From: Microthrixaceae bacterium
GTDB taxonomy: Bacteria > Actinomycetota > Acidimicrobiia > Acidimicrobiales > Microtrichaceae
Assembly (NCBI GenBank): GCA_027493675.1
Contig: JAOSKI010000012.1
Span: 1-64,000, forward strand
Reading direction: 5' to 3'
DNA: 64,000 nt
Part shown: positions 38,041 to 48,412 of the stretch, in pieces
How the letters are laid out: every line of letters starts with the position of its first letter
Numbering within the stretch: the first letter of the stretch is position 1
The notes under the pieces: generated by a model
Databases searched by the model: none
Seen by the model: only the letters and a program-made list of their open reading frames with translations
What the model was told of the DNA's origin: nothing
Translations under genes and position numbers: made by a program

Positions 38041-38595
38041 TCACGAAGGCTCCCGGGAGCCTCCTGCGATGATGGCGAGAGCGTCGGTGGCGAATTGCTC
38101 CACGGCGTCCCAGTCGGTGAACTCGTAGTCGGTGGAGGTGTCGGTCGGGTCGCCCTGTTCGGCCGCGATGCGGCGCATCATGTGTCGCTTCACCCAGCCG
38201 TAGCGTGTGTAGGCGATGGCGCCCGCGAAGAGCCCGACGATGTCGGGGTCCAGTCCGGTCTCCTCGAGTAGGCCCTGGAGGAGTCGGTGGGCCTCATCTG
38301 CGTGCTCGGGGTCGTCGTGGGCAGAGGTGAGGCTGACCTGGAACAACGCGGTGGGTGTCTGCTCGAGGGCGCCGGCGTGGTGCATCAGCCAGCGCCGAAG
38401 GGACCGGCTGTGGCGACCGAGATGGATCGAGTCACCGACGATCACACCGTCGTAGTCGGCGGGGGAGGGGCCGGTGTCGGTGGTGACGGTGTCGACGGCT
38501 GCGCCCTCGCGGGCGAGCACCGATGCGATCCGTTCGCCGATCTTGGCGGTCTGGCCTTCCTCGCTGTGGTAGGCGAGCAGAATCCGAGGGCCCAT
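38041..38595 (-). CDS. Flavodoxin-like protein (HemG-type)
   Basis: 184 residues, intact from ATG 38595. MGPRILLAYHSEEGQTAKIG has the FMN phosphate-binding loop (SEEGQTAKI). ADYDGVIVGDSIHLGRHSRS and VSLTSAHDDPEHADEAHRLL follow, with LFAGAIAYTRYGWVKRHMMR, a motif typical of menaquinone-dependent protoporphyrinogen IX dehydrogenase-like flavodoxins. A heme-synthesis role is possible, but many actinobacterial paralogues are uncharacterised. Confidence 0.75.
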   Translation of the reverse strand: MGPRILLAYHSEEGQTAKIGERIASVLAREGAAVDTVTTDTGPSPADYDGVIVGDSIHLGRHSRSLRRWLMHHAGALEQTPTALFQVSLTSAHDDPEHADEAHRLLQGLLEETGLDPDIVGLFAGAIAYTRYGWVKRHMMRRIAAEQGDPTDTSTDYEFTDWDAVEQFATDALAIIAGGSREPS

Positions 38596-38630
38596 CCCGG
38601 CATTATTGCCGGAATCGACGTGACCGCGGC

Positions 38631-39515
38631 TCATGTTGAGTCGGACGCGAGGGACACCCGTCGCTCGAACAGCACGGCGTTGAGAACCGGTGCTGCAACG
38701 CACAGGCGACCGAGCAGGTACAGCCACAGCAGGCCGGTCGTTGCCATGCCCAGCGCCCCGTAGGCCTCGCGTGCCGCATCGACCTTGTGTTGCAGGTACA
38801 ACACGTTGAACAGGTACAGGCCCTGGGTTCCGACCGCCACGAGCACGGCGCCGGGGAGTAGGTCGAACCACGTTGCCTGTGGGTCGCGGGGTAGGCGGAG
38901 GGACGCGACGAGCCAAAGCCCCGTGAACAACGCGATCGCGAACCCGGCGGCCACCAACACGAGCCCCTGGGACCTTACGTAGCGTGTGACCCCCGCTACT
39001 GCGGTGCACATCAGCGTGAAGATGGCGAACCCGAGCGATGCGTAGGTCCTTGTCGGCTTCGTCGGACATCGCCATGCGCTCGAATGCGCCAGCGCGATCA
39101 CCCGAGCAGCCGAGCGGCCGGCCACCACCAGAGCCCAGATCGTGGCCGGCACCAGGATCCACATGCTCTTGCGCGACGTCTCGGTTGCGTTCGCCAACGT
39201 CGAGACGACGTAGCCCGACAGCCCTGCCATCGACCCGACGCGCTCCGAAGTGCTCGGGTCGATCGAGAAGGCTGCCGCGGCAACGACCAGCACCAACAGG
39301 AACATGGGCAACAGGTACACGAACAGCCGGAACGCGATCGCTCCGGCCAACACGAAGCCACCGATCTCGTTGTCACGTCTGAAGGCGTGCAGCCCGCTGT
39401 CGACGAACCAGAAGCGGCTGCGCAACACCTCGAATCGCTGTTCCAGATCCTCCTTGAGCGCGACGGCTCGCTCCTTGAGGGACTCCAATCGCCCTGTGGC
39501 TGAGTTCTCCTGCAC
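38631..39515 (-). CDS. YihY/BrkB-family membrane protein
   Basis: About 294 residues. GTG 39515 (VQENSATGRLESLKERAVAL) follows a GGACGGAG ribosome-binding site; TTG 39557 is an alternative. A cytoplasmic coiled-coil-like start is followed by about six membrane segments: VLAGAIAFRLFVYLLPMFLL, ILVPATIWALVVAGRSAARV, GLVLVAAGFAIALFTGLWLV and GALGMATTGLLWLYLLGRLC. GAIAFRLF/YLLP is the family's signature. Once annotated as RNase BN, the family has no established function. Confidence 0.8.
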   Translation of the reverse strand: MQENSATGRLESLKERAVALKEDLEQRFEVLRSRFWFVDSGLHAFRRDNEIGGFVLAGAIAFRLFVYLLPMFLLVLVVAAAAFSIDPSTSERVGSMAGLSGYVVSTLANATETSRKSMWILVPATIWALVVAGRSAARVIALAHSSAWRCPTKPTRTYASLGFAIFTLMCTAVAGVTRYVRSQGLVLVAAGFAIALFTGLWLVASLRLPRDPQATWFDLLPGAVLVAVGTQGLYLFNVLYLQHKVDAAREAYGALGMATTGLLWLYLLGRLCVAAPVLNAVLFERRVSLASDST

Positions 39516-39804
39516 TGCTCCGTCCTGGTCCACTCGACGGTCGGGTCGCGGGTCCAACGGTCCGGAGCCGCCACGCCCGAGTACCTGTGTCGTGAGCCGA
39601 CTCCAACGTCACCGGATCCGCCGCCGGCGAGTTGAAACCTAGCGTTCGCCGCGGTGCGATCGGGTACGGCCAGGGTCCCCGCTGGCCGGGAGGAACCTGC
39701 TTGCGCCCGTGCTCGGATGTCGCCTGTGGCGGATGCGATACTGACCCGCCGGGTCGCGTGGTCCGGGCGTGTTCTGTCAGTTCCGATCGAGAGTGGAGTC
39801 CGCC

Positions 39805-40923
39805 GTGCGCCGAGGTGCGAGCACCGTGTGGTTGTTGGCTGTGCTCGCCACGTCGGTGGTCGGCTGTGCTGATGGTGGCCACGATGACGGCGATCATGCT
39901 GAGGGGGACCGTGCCGGCGCGTCGGTGTCGTCAACCGGCGACCCGTCCGACACCACCGCAGGCACCGGGGCGACCGAGCCAGGGGGCACTGCTGCTCCGC
40001 ACGCTGAGGTCGTCAGTGCCGAGACGCTGTGCGCCGAGGCGGTTGCGGACAGCTCCGGGGCAGTCACCGTCCCGGAGCTAACCGAGATCTCGGGTGTGGT
40101 GGCCGGCAGCGGACCCTCCGAGGTGCTCTGGGTGCACAACGACTCAGGTGCAACGAACCTGATCTGGGCGCTGGGTCCCGACGGCGCGGTGTCGGGGCGT
40201 TTCATGGTGCAGGGCGCCGAGGCGATCGACTGGGAGGACATCGCAATCGATGCAAGCTCCTCCGGTGAGCCGGCATCGCTCTACCTGGCCGACACGGGTG
40301 ACAACTTCGCGGCCGCGCGTTCGGCGGACGACCCGCCCACCATCTACCGCATCCCCGAGCCCGACGTGTCCGCCACGCTGCAGGGCGCCGACGCCGCCGC
40401 CGGCGCGACAGAGCGCGGCGGTGAGGCGACGGAGGGCAGCGCCGAGGCGACAGAGCGCGCCGAGGCGTTCACCATCTCCTACGGCGACGGTGCCCACGAC
40501 GTCGAGGCCCTGATCTCCGATCCACTCACCGGCGACGTGTTCGTAATCACAAAGCAGTGGGATGGGACCGCCTCGGGTGTGTTTCGGTTGCCGGCGGGGA
40601 TCGTCCGTGCCCCGACCGCGCCGGAGGAGCCCACGCCCGTGGAGCGCGTGGCCGAGGTGGCCTCGACAGCCGGGATGCTCGTGACCGCGGCGGACATCTC
40701 ACGAGACGGCACCTTGATCGCGCTCCGCTCCTATGGCGATGTGCTGTTGTGGGACCGGGATCCTCAGCGCAGTGTCGCCGAGACGCTGGCGAACCCGCCG
40801 ACGTGCACCCGGCCGGTCGAAGAACACCAGGGCGAGGCGGTGGGGTTCGACCCCGACGGTAGGGGACTGGTGACCATCGGCGAGGGTGAGGACGCGCCCG
40901 TCAACCGGCTACGGCTGCCCTAG
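39805..40923 (+). CDS. Secreted lipoprotein, predicted beta-propeller-like
   Basis: About 372 residues from GTG 39805 (GTGGAG ribosome-binding site 6 bases upstream). A signal peptide with lipobox VWLLAVLATSVVGC is followed by an acidic, Thr-rich linker. The globular part has repeating strands (VTVPELTEISGVVAGSGPSE, VLWVHNDSGATNLIWALGPD, YGDGAHDVEALISDPLTGDV, FVITKQWDGTASGVFRLPAG, AADISRDGTLIALRSYGDVL). There is an ATERGGEATEGSAEATERAE insert. The E-I-S-G / W-V-H-N-D-S pattern is seen in secreted propellers of unknown function. Confidence 0.68.
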   Translation: MRRGASTVWLLAVLATSVVGCADGGHDDGDHAEGDRAGASVSSTGDPSDTTAGTGATEPGGTAAPHAEVVSAETLCAEAVADSSGAVTVPELTEISGVVAGSGPSEVLWVHNDSGATNLIWALGPDGAVSGRFMVQGAEAIDWEDIAIDASSSGEPASLYLADTGDNFAAARSADDPPTIYRIPEPDVSATLQGADAAAGATERGGEATEGSAEATERAEAFTISYGDGAHDVEALISDPLTGDVFVITKQWDGTASGVFRLPAGIVRAPTAPEEPTPVERVAEVASTAGMLVTAADISRDGTLIALRSYGDVLLWDRDPQRSVAETLANPPTCTRPVEEHQGEAVGFDPDGRGLVTIGEGEDAPVNRLRLP

Positions 40924-40931
40924 CACCGGGT

Positions 40932-43451
40932 TCACTCAGCGGACCCTGAACGTGTCGCAGTGCCCAACGCCCGTCGGATCTGCTCCACGAGGCCCGCGCC
41001 CGCGGCACTCCAGTTGGCGTTGAGCGCGTCGATGAGCACGTCGAGCTGCGCGAAGTCGACCATCCCGCCGCTCATTAGCACCATCGAACGGGCAGGAGCC
41101 TCACGGATCGAGGACCTGATCATCTCGATGGTCGCGTCGTCGGGGTCGGGGAACTCCTCGGCGGTGCGCTTCACGGCTTCACGAGTCACCGCGGAGGCCA
41201 ACATGCGACCCAGGCGTGTGTCCTGCATCTCCTCGAGGGTCGAGTTCCGGTCGAACGGACGGGTCGGTGCCGGAGTCGGTATCGGCCTGCCGAGCATCGC
41301 TGCGAACTCGTCGTCGGTGGCCACGAAGGCCGCCGGGCGGACCGTGGGACCGAGCACGTCGGTGGAGCCGACGGTGACCTCGGTGACTTCCACGGGGTCC
41401 ACCGACGACCGGGCGACGATCACTTCGAAGGTGCCCTCCTCCACGAGCCAGTCGTGAGCGGCGACGTCCCACACCGCGAACGAACGCCGGTCGAGACGGA
41501 TCACGACCACCTCGCTGCCACCGGGTTCGAGGTGCACCTTCGCGAAGCCCGCCAGCTCCTTGTCGGGTCGATGCACGCTCGATTCGACGTCTCGCACGTA
41601 CACCTGCACCACGTCCGAGCCTGAGCGCTCGCCGGTGTTCGTCACCGTCACCCGCACTTCGAAGTCGACCTCACCGTCCGCACCGGCTTTCTCCACGGAG
41701 GCCTCCGACCACTCGAAGGTCGTGTACGACAGCCCATGACCGAAGGCGAAGCGCGCCGGAACCCCGGCGGTGTCGTGGAACCTGTAGCCGACGTACAGGC
41801 TCTCGCGGTACTCGACCTGACGGGGATGACCGGGGAAGTTCCGGTGTGCGGGCAACTGGGCGACGTGCACCGGGATGCTCTCGGCGAGGCGTCCACCCGG
41901 TTCGGCGTCGCCGAGCAGCACGTCAACCACAGCGCTCCCGCCTGCCTGGCCACCGAGCCAGCATTCGAGCACCGCGTCTACCCGTTGAGCCCATTCCATG
42001 TGGACCGCACCGCCGTTGTTCAACACCACCACCACAGGAGTGGGCGTCGCCGCGAGTGCTTCGATGAGCTCGACCTGGCCGTCGGGGAGATCGAGCGTCG
42101 TTCGGTCGAATCCCTCTGATTCGGCTGCGGCGGGAAGGCCCGCGAACAGCACGACCACATCGGCCGCGTGTGCTGCCGACACTGCCTCTTCGAGCAGGCC
42201 CGAGGGGCAACTCCCGTCGCGTGCCTCGTAGCCCTGTGCGTAGGTGACCCGGCCCACCTCGCCCGGAGCACCTGCTGGTGCGACCCGGTCACGCAGCTCC
42301 TCGAGGGCACGGTCGAGCCTGGTGGGGTTCACCTGCGAGCTGCCGGCGCCCTGGTAGCGGGGGTCGCTCGCGAAGGCCCCGACGACAGCGATGTGCCGGT
42401 CCGCCGAAAGCGGCAGGGCGCCGTTGTTGGAAAGCAGCACCGTGCCTGCCGCAGCTGCCCGGCGCGCCACGTCGTGGTGTGCATCGCGGTCCGCCGAGCC
42501 GATCTCGGGAACGCCCGAGCAATCGGCGCGGCGAACGTCCTGGCCGCGCTGGAGGAGTTCGACCACACGGTGTGCGCAGCGGTCGACCGCCTCCTCGGTG
42601 AGCTTCCCGGCCCCTACCGCGTCGACGACCGCGTCATCGTTCGCCCCGCGGCTCCCGGGCATCTCCAGGTCGAGTCCCGCGGCTATGCCCTTTGCACGGT
42701 CGTTGACCGCACCCCAGTCGCTCATGACCAGCCCCTCAAAACCCCATTCATCGCGCAGGATCGTCGTGAGCAACTCGGGGTGCTCGGAGGTGTAGGTGCC
42801 GTTGAGCAGGTTGTAGGAGCACATGACCGTCCACGGCTGGGCCTCGGTGACCACCATCTCGAAGGCGCGCAGGTACAGCTCCCTCAGCGTGCGTTCGTCC
42901 ACCACCGCGTCGACGATCAGGCGGTGTGACTCCTGGTTGTTCACCGCGAAGTGCTTGAGGCTCGTGCCGACGCCGCGTGACTGGATGCCGCGCACCATGG
43001 CGGTGGCCAGGGTGCCGCTCAACAGCGGATCCTCCGAGAGGTACTCGAAGCAGCGTCCACCGGCCGGGTGGCGCTTCAGGTTGATCCCGGGCCCGAGGAC
43101 CACAGACACCCCGAGCGATACCGCCTCTTCGGCGATCGCGGTTCCCACCTCGGTGAGCATGGCTGCGTCCCAGCTCGATCCCAGGGTTACCGCAGGCGGG
43201 AAGCAGGTCGAAGGCAGCGCCGCGGCGAGACCGAGGTGGTCCGCGGAGGTGATCTGGCAGCGCAGGCCGTGAGGGCCGTCGGTGACCATGATCCCTTGGA
43301 TCCCGTGTTCAGGTACCGACTCGAGGATCCAGAACCCGCGGCCCGAGAGGAGCTTCACCTTCGTGGGCAGATCCAGGGAGGTGACGACTTGCGCCGGGGG
43401 AGCATAGGGAGTGGAGCGTCTTGCGGGGTCGGGTGCAACGGTTCCAGACAT
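40932..43451 (-). CDS. Glycoside hydrolase family 3 beta-glucosidase
   Basis: 839 residues and intact. The N-terminal TIM barrel runs from GIMVTDGPHGLRCQ through GVSVVLGPGINLKRHPAGGR, GTSLKHFAVNNQESHR and FEGLVMSDWGAVNDRAKGIA; the Asp of VMSDW (near residue 245) is the expected nucleophile. The alpha/beta sandwich domain includes HIAVVGAFASDPRYQGAGSS, and a fibronectin-III-like C-terminal domain (RFAFGHGLSYTTFEWSEASV, VQVYVRDVESSVHRPDKELA) follows. An extra ~100-residue helical tail (MIRSSIREAPARSMVLMSGG) is found in many actinobacterial GH3 enzymes. There is no signal peptide, so it is cytoplasmic and likely acts on imported oligosaccharides. Confidence 0.92.
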   Translation of the reverse strand: MSGTVAPDPARRSTPYAPPAQVVTSLDLPTKVKLLSGRGFWILESVPEHGIQGIMVTDGPHGLRCQITSADHLGLAAALPSTCFPPAVTLGSSWDAAMLTEVGTAIAEEAVSLGVSVVLGPGINLKRHPAGGRCFEYLSEDPLLSGTLATAMVRGIQSRGVGTSLKHFAVNNQESHRLIVDAVVDERTLRELYLRAFEMVVTEAQPWTVMCSYNLLNGTYTSEHPELLTTILRDEWGFEGLVMSDWGAVNDRAKGIAAGLDLEMPGSRGANDDAVVDAVGAGKLTEEAVDRCAHRVVELLQRGQDVRRADCSGVPEIGSADRDAHHDVARRAAAAGTVLLSNNGALPLSADRHIAVVGAFASDPRYQGAGSSQVNPTRLDRALEELRDRVAPAGAPGEVGRVTYAQGYEARDGSCPSGLLEEAVSAAHAADVVVLFAGLPAAAESEGFDRTTLDLPDGQVELIEALAATPTPVVVVLNNGGAVHMEWAQRVDAVLECWLGGQAGGSAVVDVLLGDAEPGGRLAESIPVHVAQLPAHRNFPGHPRQVEYRESLYVGYRFHDTAGVPARFAFGHGLSYTTFEWSEASVEKAGADGEVDFEVRVTVTNTGERSGSDVVQVYVRDVESSVHRPDKELAGFAKVHLEPGGSEVVVIRLDRRSFAVWDVAAHDWLVEEGTFEVIVARSSVDPVEVTEVTVGSTDVLGPTVRPAAFVATDDEFAAMLGRPIPTPAPTRPFDRNSTLEEMQDTRLGRMLASAVTREAVKRTAEEFPDPDDATIEMIRSSIREAPARSMVLMSGGMVDFAQLDVLIDALNANWSAAGAGLVEQIRRALGTATRSGSAE

Positions 43452-43536
43452 CGGAGCCGAAGCTACCCGAGGCGCGCAGGCCCGCGCCGTTGTCGCCTAC
43501 TGTGGGTGGTGACGTGGCGTCCGAGAGGAGTACGTG

Positions 43537-44386
43537 ATGACCTACGTGGAGGTGGGCGAACCGGTGCGGTCGGTGCGGATGCCCGACGGTGTGGCCGTAC
43601 AACCGCGGGAGTTCTCCTTCGCCGATCTCGACGCCATCCCCAGTACTGGGAGATGGGCAACCCGCTGCTCACGCACTTCGAGAACGCGTTCTCGATCATG
43701 ATCCCCCGGGCGAGCGGTTCTTCATCGACTCGGTACGCCACCACGAGCGTCGGGTCACCGACAGCGAGCAACGGGAGCTGATCCGGGCGTTCGTCCAACA
43801 AGAGGGCCTGCACGGTCGGGCACATGACCGGTTCAACGCCTCGTATGCGAAGTTCGGCATCGACGTGCGCAAGCAGCAGCGTTACGCCGACAAGGTGTTC
43901 CGTCGCCTGAGGCGCTGGTTGCCCTGGACGATCCAACTCGGCATCACCGCGTTCGCCGAGCACCTGACCGCGGTCGGGGCGCACACGCTGCTCGACGACG
44001 ACGAAGCCACCGAGAAGATCGATCCCCAGATGCTCGAGTTCTGGAGATGGCACGCGGCCGAGGAGCTGGAGCACAAGTCGGTTGCCTTCGATCTGTTCCA
44101 CAAGGTGGGTGGCGGCTACATGACCCGAATGCTGTCGGTCATGGTTGCGGTGCTGACGCTCGCGGTGCCGATGCTGCGGATCACCAAGGGGATGATGGAC
44201 GACGATCCCCATGTGCCCACGCGACGTGAGCGCAAGGAGGCCGCCGCGGTCCAACGGAGGATCCTGCGCCGTCAGGCTCCGCTGCTTCTCGCGTACCTGC
44301 GGCCGGGTTTCCACCCCTGGCAGATCGACGACACCGAACTGCTGGCCGGCTGGTACCCCAGCAGTGAGGTTGCCCACGCGATCTGA
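43537..44386 (+). CDS. Metal-dependent hydrolase (PF10118 type), one frameshift
   Basis: About 283 residues. ATG 43537 follows GAGAGGAG and begins MTYVEVGEPVRSVRMPDGVA. After a shift near 43635 it reads FFIDSVRHHERRVTDSEQRE, IRAFVQQEGLHGRAHDRFNA, GITAFAEHLTAVGAHTLLDD, MLEFWRWHAAEELEHKSVAF and ending EVAHAI. The repeated QQE-x2-H and EELEHK motifs are ferritin-like di-metal ligands. Predicted hydrolase with unknown substrate. Confidence 0.78.
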
Positions 44387-44480
44387 CCCACCGTGAGCTG
44401 CGCAAGTGCGCCGGTCAAGGGCGCGTTCGCTCCGGGCTGGACTGCTGCAGCAACCCACGGGTCACCTAACGTGGCCGGCC

Positions 44481-45402
44481 ATGGACCTGCGCACCGTGCC
44501 CACTCCCCAGGCGGGGATCTTCGCTCTGGGGACCCGTTACCAGCACCACCTCGAATTCGACCTGCGCGATGCGTCCGACGCCGCCGTCGTGGCTGCCGTC
44601 GGTGCGCTGCGTGAGCCGCAGGTGACCGCCGGTGCGACCAACCTCGTGGTCGGATTCGGTAAGCGACTCTGGCAACGGATCGGCACTGCCGACGGTGTGC
44701 CCGAAGACCTCGGTGACTTCGCAGAGGTGCGTGGACTCGACGGTCACGTCGCGCCCTCCACCCAGCACGACCTGTGGGTCTGGGTGCACGGCAGCGGCGT
44801 CGACGAGGTGCTCGACACCTCGCGGGCCCGTCGTGGCGGCATTCGCGGGCATCGCTTCGCTCGCGGTCGACTGCCCGTGCTTCGTGTACCACGACAGCCG
44901 TGACCTGACCGGTTTCGTCGACGGGACCGCCAATCCGGCTCCCAGCGATGCACCCGCGGTGGCGTGCATCGCCGCAGGTGAGCCGGGTGCCGGTGGATGC
45001 CATGTGATGACCCAGCGGTGGGTGCACGACCTGGCGTCCTTCGGCGAGCTCGGCGTGCCCGACCAGGAGCGGGTGATCGGGCGCACCAAGCTCGACAGCG
45101 TCGCGTTGCCTTCCGAGAGCCGCCCGGCCGACAGCCACATCACGCGCGCCGAGATCCACGACGCCGCGGGCGAGGAACGTCCGATCTACCGCCGCAGCAC
45201 GCCGTATGGGACCGCGGCCGAGCAGGGGCTCTTCTTCCTCGCGTTCAGCGCGGAGCGTGACCGCTTCGATGCGATGCTGGCTCAGATGTACGGCACCGAC
45301 GGCGGTGGCATCCGGGACCGGCTGCTCGACTTCAGCATGCCCGTGACCGGCTCGTACTACTTCGCCCCGAGCGCCGAGGCCCTGTCCGGACTGGGTGCGT
45401 AG
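44481..45402 (+). CDS. Dyp-type heme peroxidase, one frameshift
   Basis: About 307 residues from ATG 44481. MDLRTVPTPQAGIFALGTRY starts the first ferredoxin-like half. After a shift near 44825 the second half has DLTGFVDGTANPAPSDAPAV (the GxxDG motif), AGGCHVMTQRWVHDLASFGE, EIHDAAGEERPIYRRSTPYG (proximal His region and distal Arg) and GLFFLAFSAERDRFDAMLAQ. There is no signal peptide. Oxidises dyes and phenolics in vitro; the physiological substrate is unknown. Confidence 0.88.
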
Positions 45403-45456
45403 CGGCGCCGCGCACCGGGTCCGAGCCGACTGCGTAGTTCCGCCGGCGTCGGGCCC

Positions 45457-46721
45457 TCAGTTGCCGAAGTCCCAGGACTCACCCTTCGCGTAACGTCCGA
45501 GCACGTTCTTGGCGATGAGGATCTTGTGGACTTCGTCGGGGCCGTCGGCCAGCCGCAGGGTGCGTGCGCCCTGGTACATCGCGGCGAGCGGGAGGTCGTT
45601 GGAGACCCCCGCGGCGCCCCACACCTGGATGGCGCGGTCGACCACCCGTGAGTAGGCCGCGGGCACCATCACCTTGATCGCCGAGATCTCCGTGCGCGCA
45701 CCGGCGAGGCCACGGTCGATCATCTCGGCTGCGTGCAGGGTCATCAAACGGGCCGACTGGATGTCGATGTAGCTGTCGGCGATGAAGCCCTGGATGAACT
45801 GCTTGTCCTTCAGGGGGCCTCCGTGGACCTCCCTGGTCGAGGCCCGTTCGACCATCAGGTCGAACGCACGCCACATCTGCCCGACGGAGTTCATGCAGTG
45901 GTAGATCCGCCCGGCCCCGAGGCGGTCCTGGGCAGCCTGGTGGCCCTGGCCGACCGCGCCGAGGGCGTTGTCCACCGGCACGCGGACGTCGCGGTAGATC
46001 ACCTCGCAGTGGTCGGACTCCGAGCGACCCCAGATGCCTATGCCGCGCACGATGTCGACGCCCTCGGTCGCGGTGGGCACGATGATCTGCACCATCGGGC
46101 CCTCCTGGGGGAGGCCCCGGCCTCGGTCACGCGGCACATGACGATGAAGAAGTCGGCGTCGATGCCGTTCGAGGTGAACCACTTGTGGCCGTTGATGACC
46201 CAGTGGTCGCCGTCACGCACCGCGGTGGTGTCGAGCGAGCGGGGGTCCGATCCCGGGTTGTGGGGTTCGGTCATGGAGAAGCCCGACTCCATGGTGCCGT
46301 CGATGAGGGGTTGCAGCCAGCGCTGCTTCTGCTCCTCGGTTCCGTACTTGACCAGGATCGACTGGTTGCCGCTGTTGGGCGCCACCACGCCGAACAACGA
46401 AGCGGCACCGAGCCCGTACGCCAGCACCTCGTTCATGTATGCGTGCGCCAGGAAGTCGAGTCCCATCCCGCCGTACTCGGCGGGTAGGTGCGGTGCCCAC
46501 AGGCCCTCTGCGCGCACGCGCTCCTTGATCTGCGCACGCAGCTCCAGTCGTTGTGTGCGTCGGGTCCACGACTCGTCGTCGCTCGATTCGCCGCGCAGCT
46601 CCCGGCCCCACAGGAGGGCCTCGTTGGGCAGGATGTCCTCGTTGAGGATCCGTGCGGTGCGCATGCGGATGTCGTTGATGCGGTCGTCGAGGGTCGGGAT
46701 GGGTTGGCAGTTCATCGCCAC
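45457..46721 (-). CDS. Acyl-CoA dehydrogenase, one frameshift
   Basis: FAD-dependent alpha,beta-dehydrogenation of acyl-CoAs. It starts MAMNCQPIPTLDDRINDIRM. Signatures: LWAPHLPAEYGGMGLDFLAH, MESGFSMTEPHNPGSDPRSL and WVINGHKWFTSNGIDADFFI. After a shift near 46110 it continues GPMVQIIVPTATEGVDIVRG, HGGPLKDKQFIQGFIADSYI, VVDRAIQVWGAAGVSNDLPL and MYQGARTLRLADGPDEVHKI. About 420 residues in all. It belongs to the ACAD10/11-like clade by its DGPDEVH motif. Confidence 0.88.
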
Positions 46722-46824
46722 GGCGGCTGGCCTCCTGCGGAGACGGTCTGGTTCGTGGGCTGGACGCTATCCGGCCGGCCGCATGCCTGGCGGCGGCGAG
46801 CCGTTCGGCCGCTGTAGGTTCGCT

Positions 46825-47590
46825 GTGGTGGAGAAGCTCGTGTACCTCACCTGGGAGCGGCCCTCGGTCGACGGCGCCGAGCTCCGGCGGAGATTCCTGG
46901 TGGATGTGGCACCCGCGCTCACCGACGCCGGGCGGTGGGCCTCGAGATCCACCTGGACGACGACCGGGCTCAATCGACGGCCCGGCTCCGTGCCCGGGCA
47001 GCGAGCTGCCATACCGGGCCGTGGTCTCGTTGTGGCTCGCCGCTCACGACCAGCGGGGCGCTGTCGAGGAGGTGCTCTCCGGCATCGGTGTGCGCTCGTC
47101 GGGCTACCTGGTCACGGAGTCGGCCTTCACCACCACGGGCCCGGGTGGGGCCGTTGCCCATCCACACCGAAGCGGTCCGGGGGAGCGTGGTGGTACCGGC
47201 GAGGACGTCACCCGTTCACCCGGCATTTCCACAGTGGCCGTGGTCCGTCGCAATCCCACCTTCGACCCACGCAGCTTCCGTGAGTTCTGGTATGGCCACC
47301 AGTCGCCGATGTCGGGCGAGGTGCAGCCGCGCCTGCACTACACGCGCAACACCGTCGTGCATCCGGTGACCCCCGGTGCTCCGCCCTATGACGGGATCGT
47401 GGTGGAGTGCTGGCCCAGCGTGGAGGTCGTGGACGACCCGATCGCGTTCCACGGCGGGAGCGAGGTCGGCGAGGAGAACCTGGTGGTGATGCTCGACAGC
47501 GTCACACAGCTCTTCGAGATGGGCTCGTTGCGCTCGCTCGCGATGAGCGAGTACCTGTTCGGCTCCTGGGGAGATCGCTCGGCTACATAG
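46825..47590 (+). CDS. EthD-like dimeric alpha/beta-barrel protein, frameshifted
   Basis: About 255 residues (GTG 46825, VVEKLVYLTWERPSVDGAEL). Two ferredoxin-like repeats: the first covers RRFLVDVAPALTDAG and LWLAAHDQRGAVEEVLSGIG. The second, after shifts near 46935 and 47000, covers TVAVVRRNPTFDPRSFREFW, YGHQSPMSGEVQPRLHYTRN and VVECWPSVEVVDDPIAFHGG. FREFWYGHQSP is the EthD signature. Role unknown; it is divergent from the acyl-CoA dehydrogenase. Confidence 0.68.
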
Positions 47591-47765
47591 GCCGGCTGTC
47601 ATGGCCCAGGCCTAGGACCTACGCGGATAGGTCGGTGAGTTCCAACGGTCGGTGGTTCCGGAACCCTGGCGGCTACGCCACCGGAACCCTGCTCCCTCAT
47701 TGGTCGGTGCACCTATCGGCGCACCTCCTCCGCGCCGCGCGCCTTGGGGGTGACACGATGGTGGC

Positions 47766-48306
47766 GTGCCCACCCGATACGAGTTCGTGCCCGATGAGTC
47801 CCAGGTGTGGATCGAGGGAAGCTCCTCGGTGCATCCGATCCGGGCCGCCGCAACCGGTCTGAGCGGATGGGTGGAGATCACGCCGACCAGGTCCGGACTG
47901 CGAGCGGGCTCGGCGGTCTCGGGGGAGGTGCGGGTCGCGGTCGAGCGTCTCGAATCGGGCAACTCGCTGGTCGACCGTGAGACCCGGCGTCGCATAGACG
48001 CCGGAAGGTTCCCCGAGATCGTGGGAACGGCGGTTGGCTCGGAGCGCATCGCAGCCGATCGGGTGAGGATCGACGGAGACCTCGCGTTCAGGGGCGAGAC
48101 ACGCCGGGTGCAGGGAGAACTGGTCGTTTCGGTGCCCGGTGGCGGGGGTTCCTCGGAAGGCAGCGCTGGGCGGGTGGTGCTCGAGGGAACCCAGCGGTTC
48201 GACGTGCGGGACTGGAACCTGCAGCCACCCAGGCTGGGTCTGCTGAAGGTGCATCCTGGAGATCGAGGTGAGGGTACGCCTGGTCGGGCGAGCGGTACGC
48301 GAGTGA
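47766..48306 (+). CDS. YceI-family lipid-binding protein, one frameshift
   Basis: About 180 residues from 47766: MPTRYEFVPDESQVWIEGSS, SVHPIRAAATGLSGWVEITP, VAVERLESGNSLVDRETRRR, IDAGRFPEIVGTAVGSERIA and FDVRDWNLQPPRLGLLKVHP. After a shift near 48256 it ends VRVRLVGRAVRE. The S-V-H-P-I-x-A start and the R-x-I-D-A-x-x-F-P-E-I segment are YceI hallmarks (lipocalin-like isoprenoid-binding barrel). There is no signal peptide, so a cytoplasmic location is likely. Confidence 0.75.
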
Positions 48307-48412
48307 GGGCCGTGGCAACAAGGGTCCGGTCGATCGTTGACATCACGTTCAGGCATCTGCAAAGGTGTCAGGTGTCACCAGCGGGCGTTGGTGGTCACCC
48401 TGGAGGGGGATT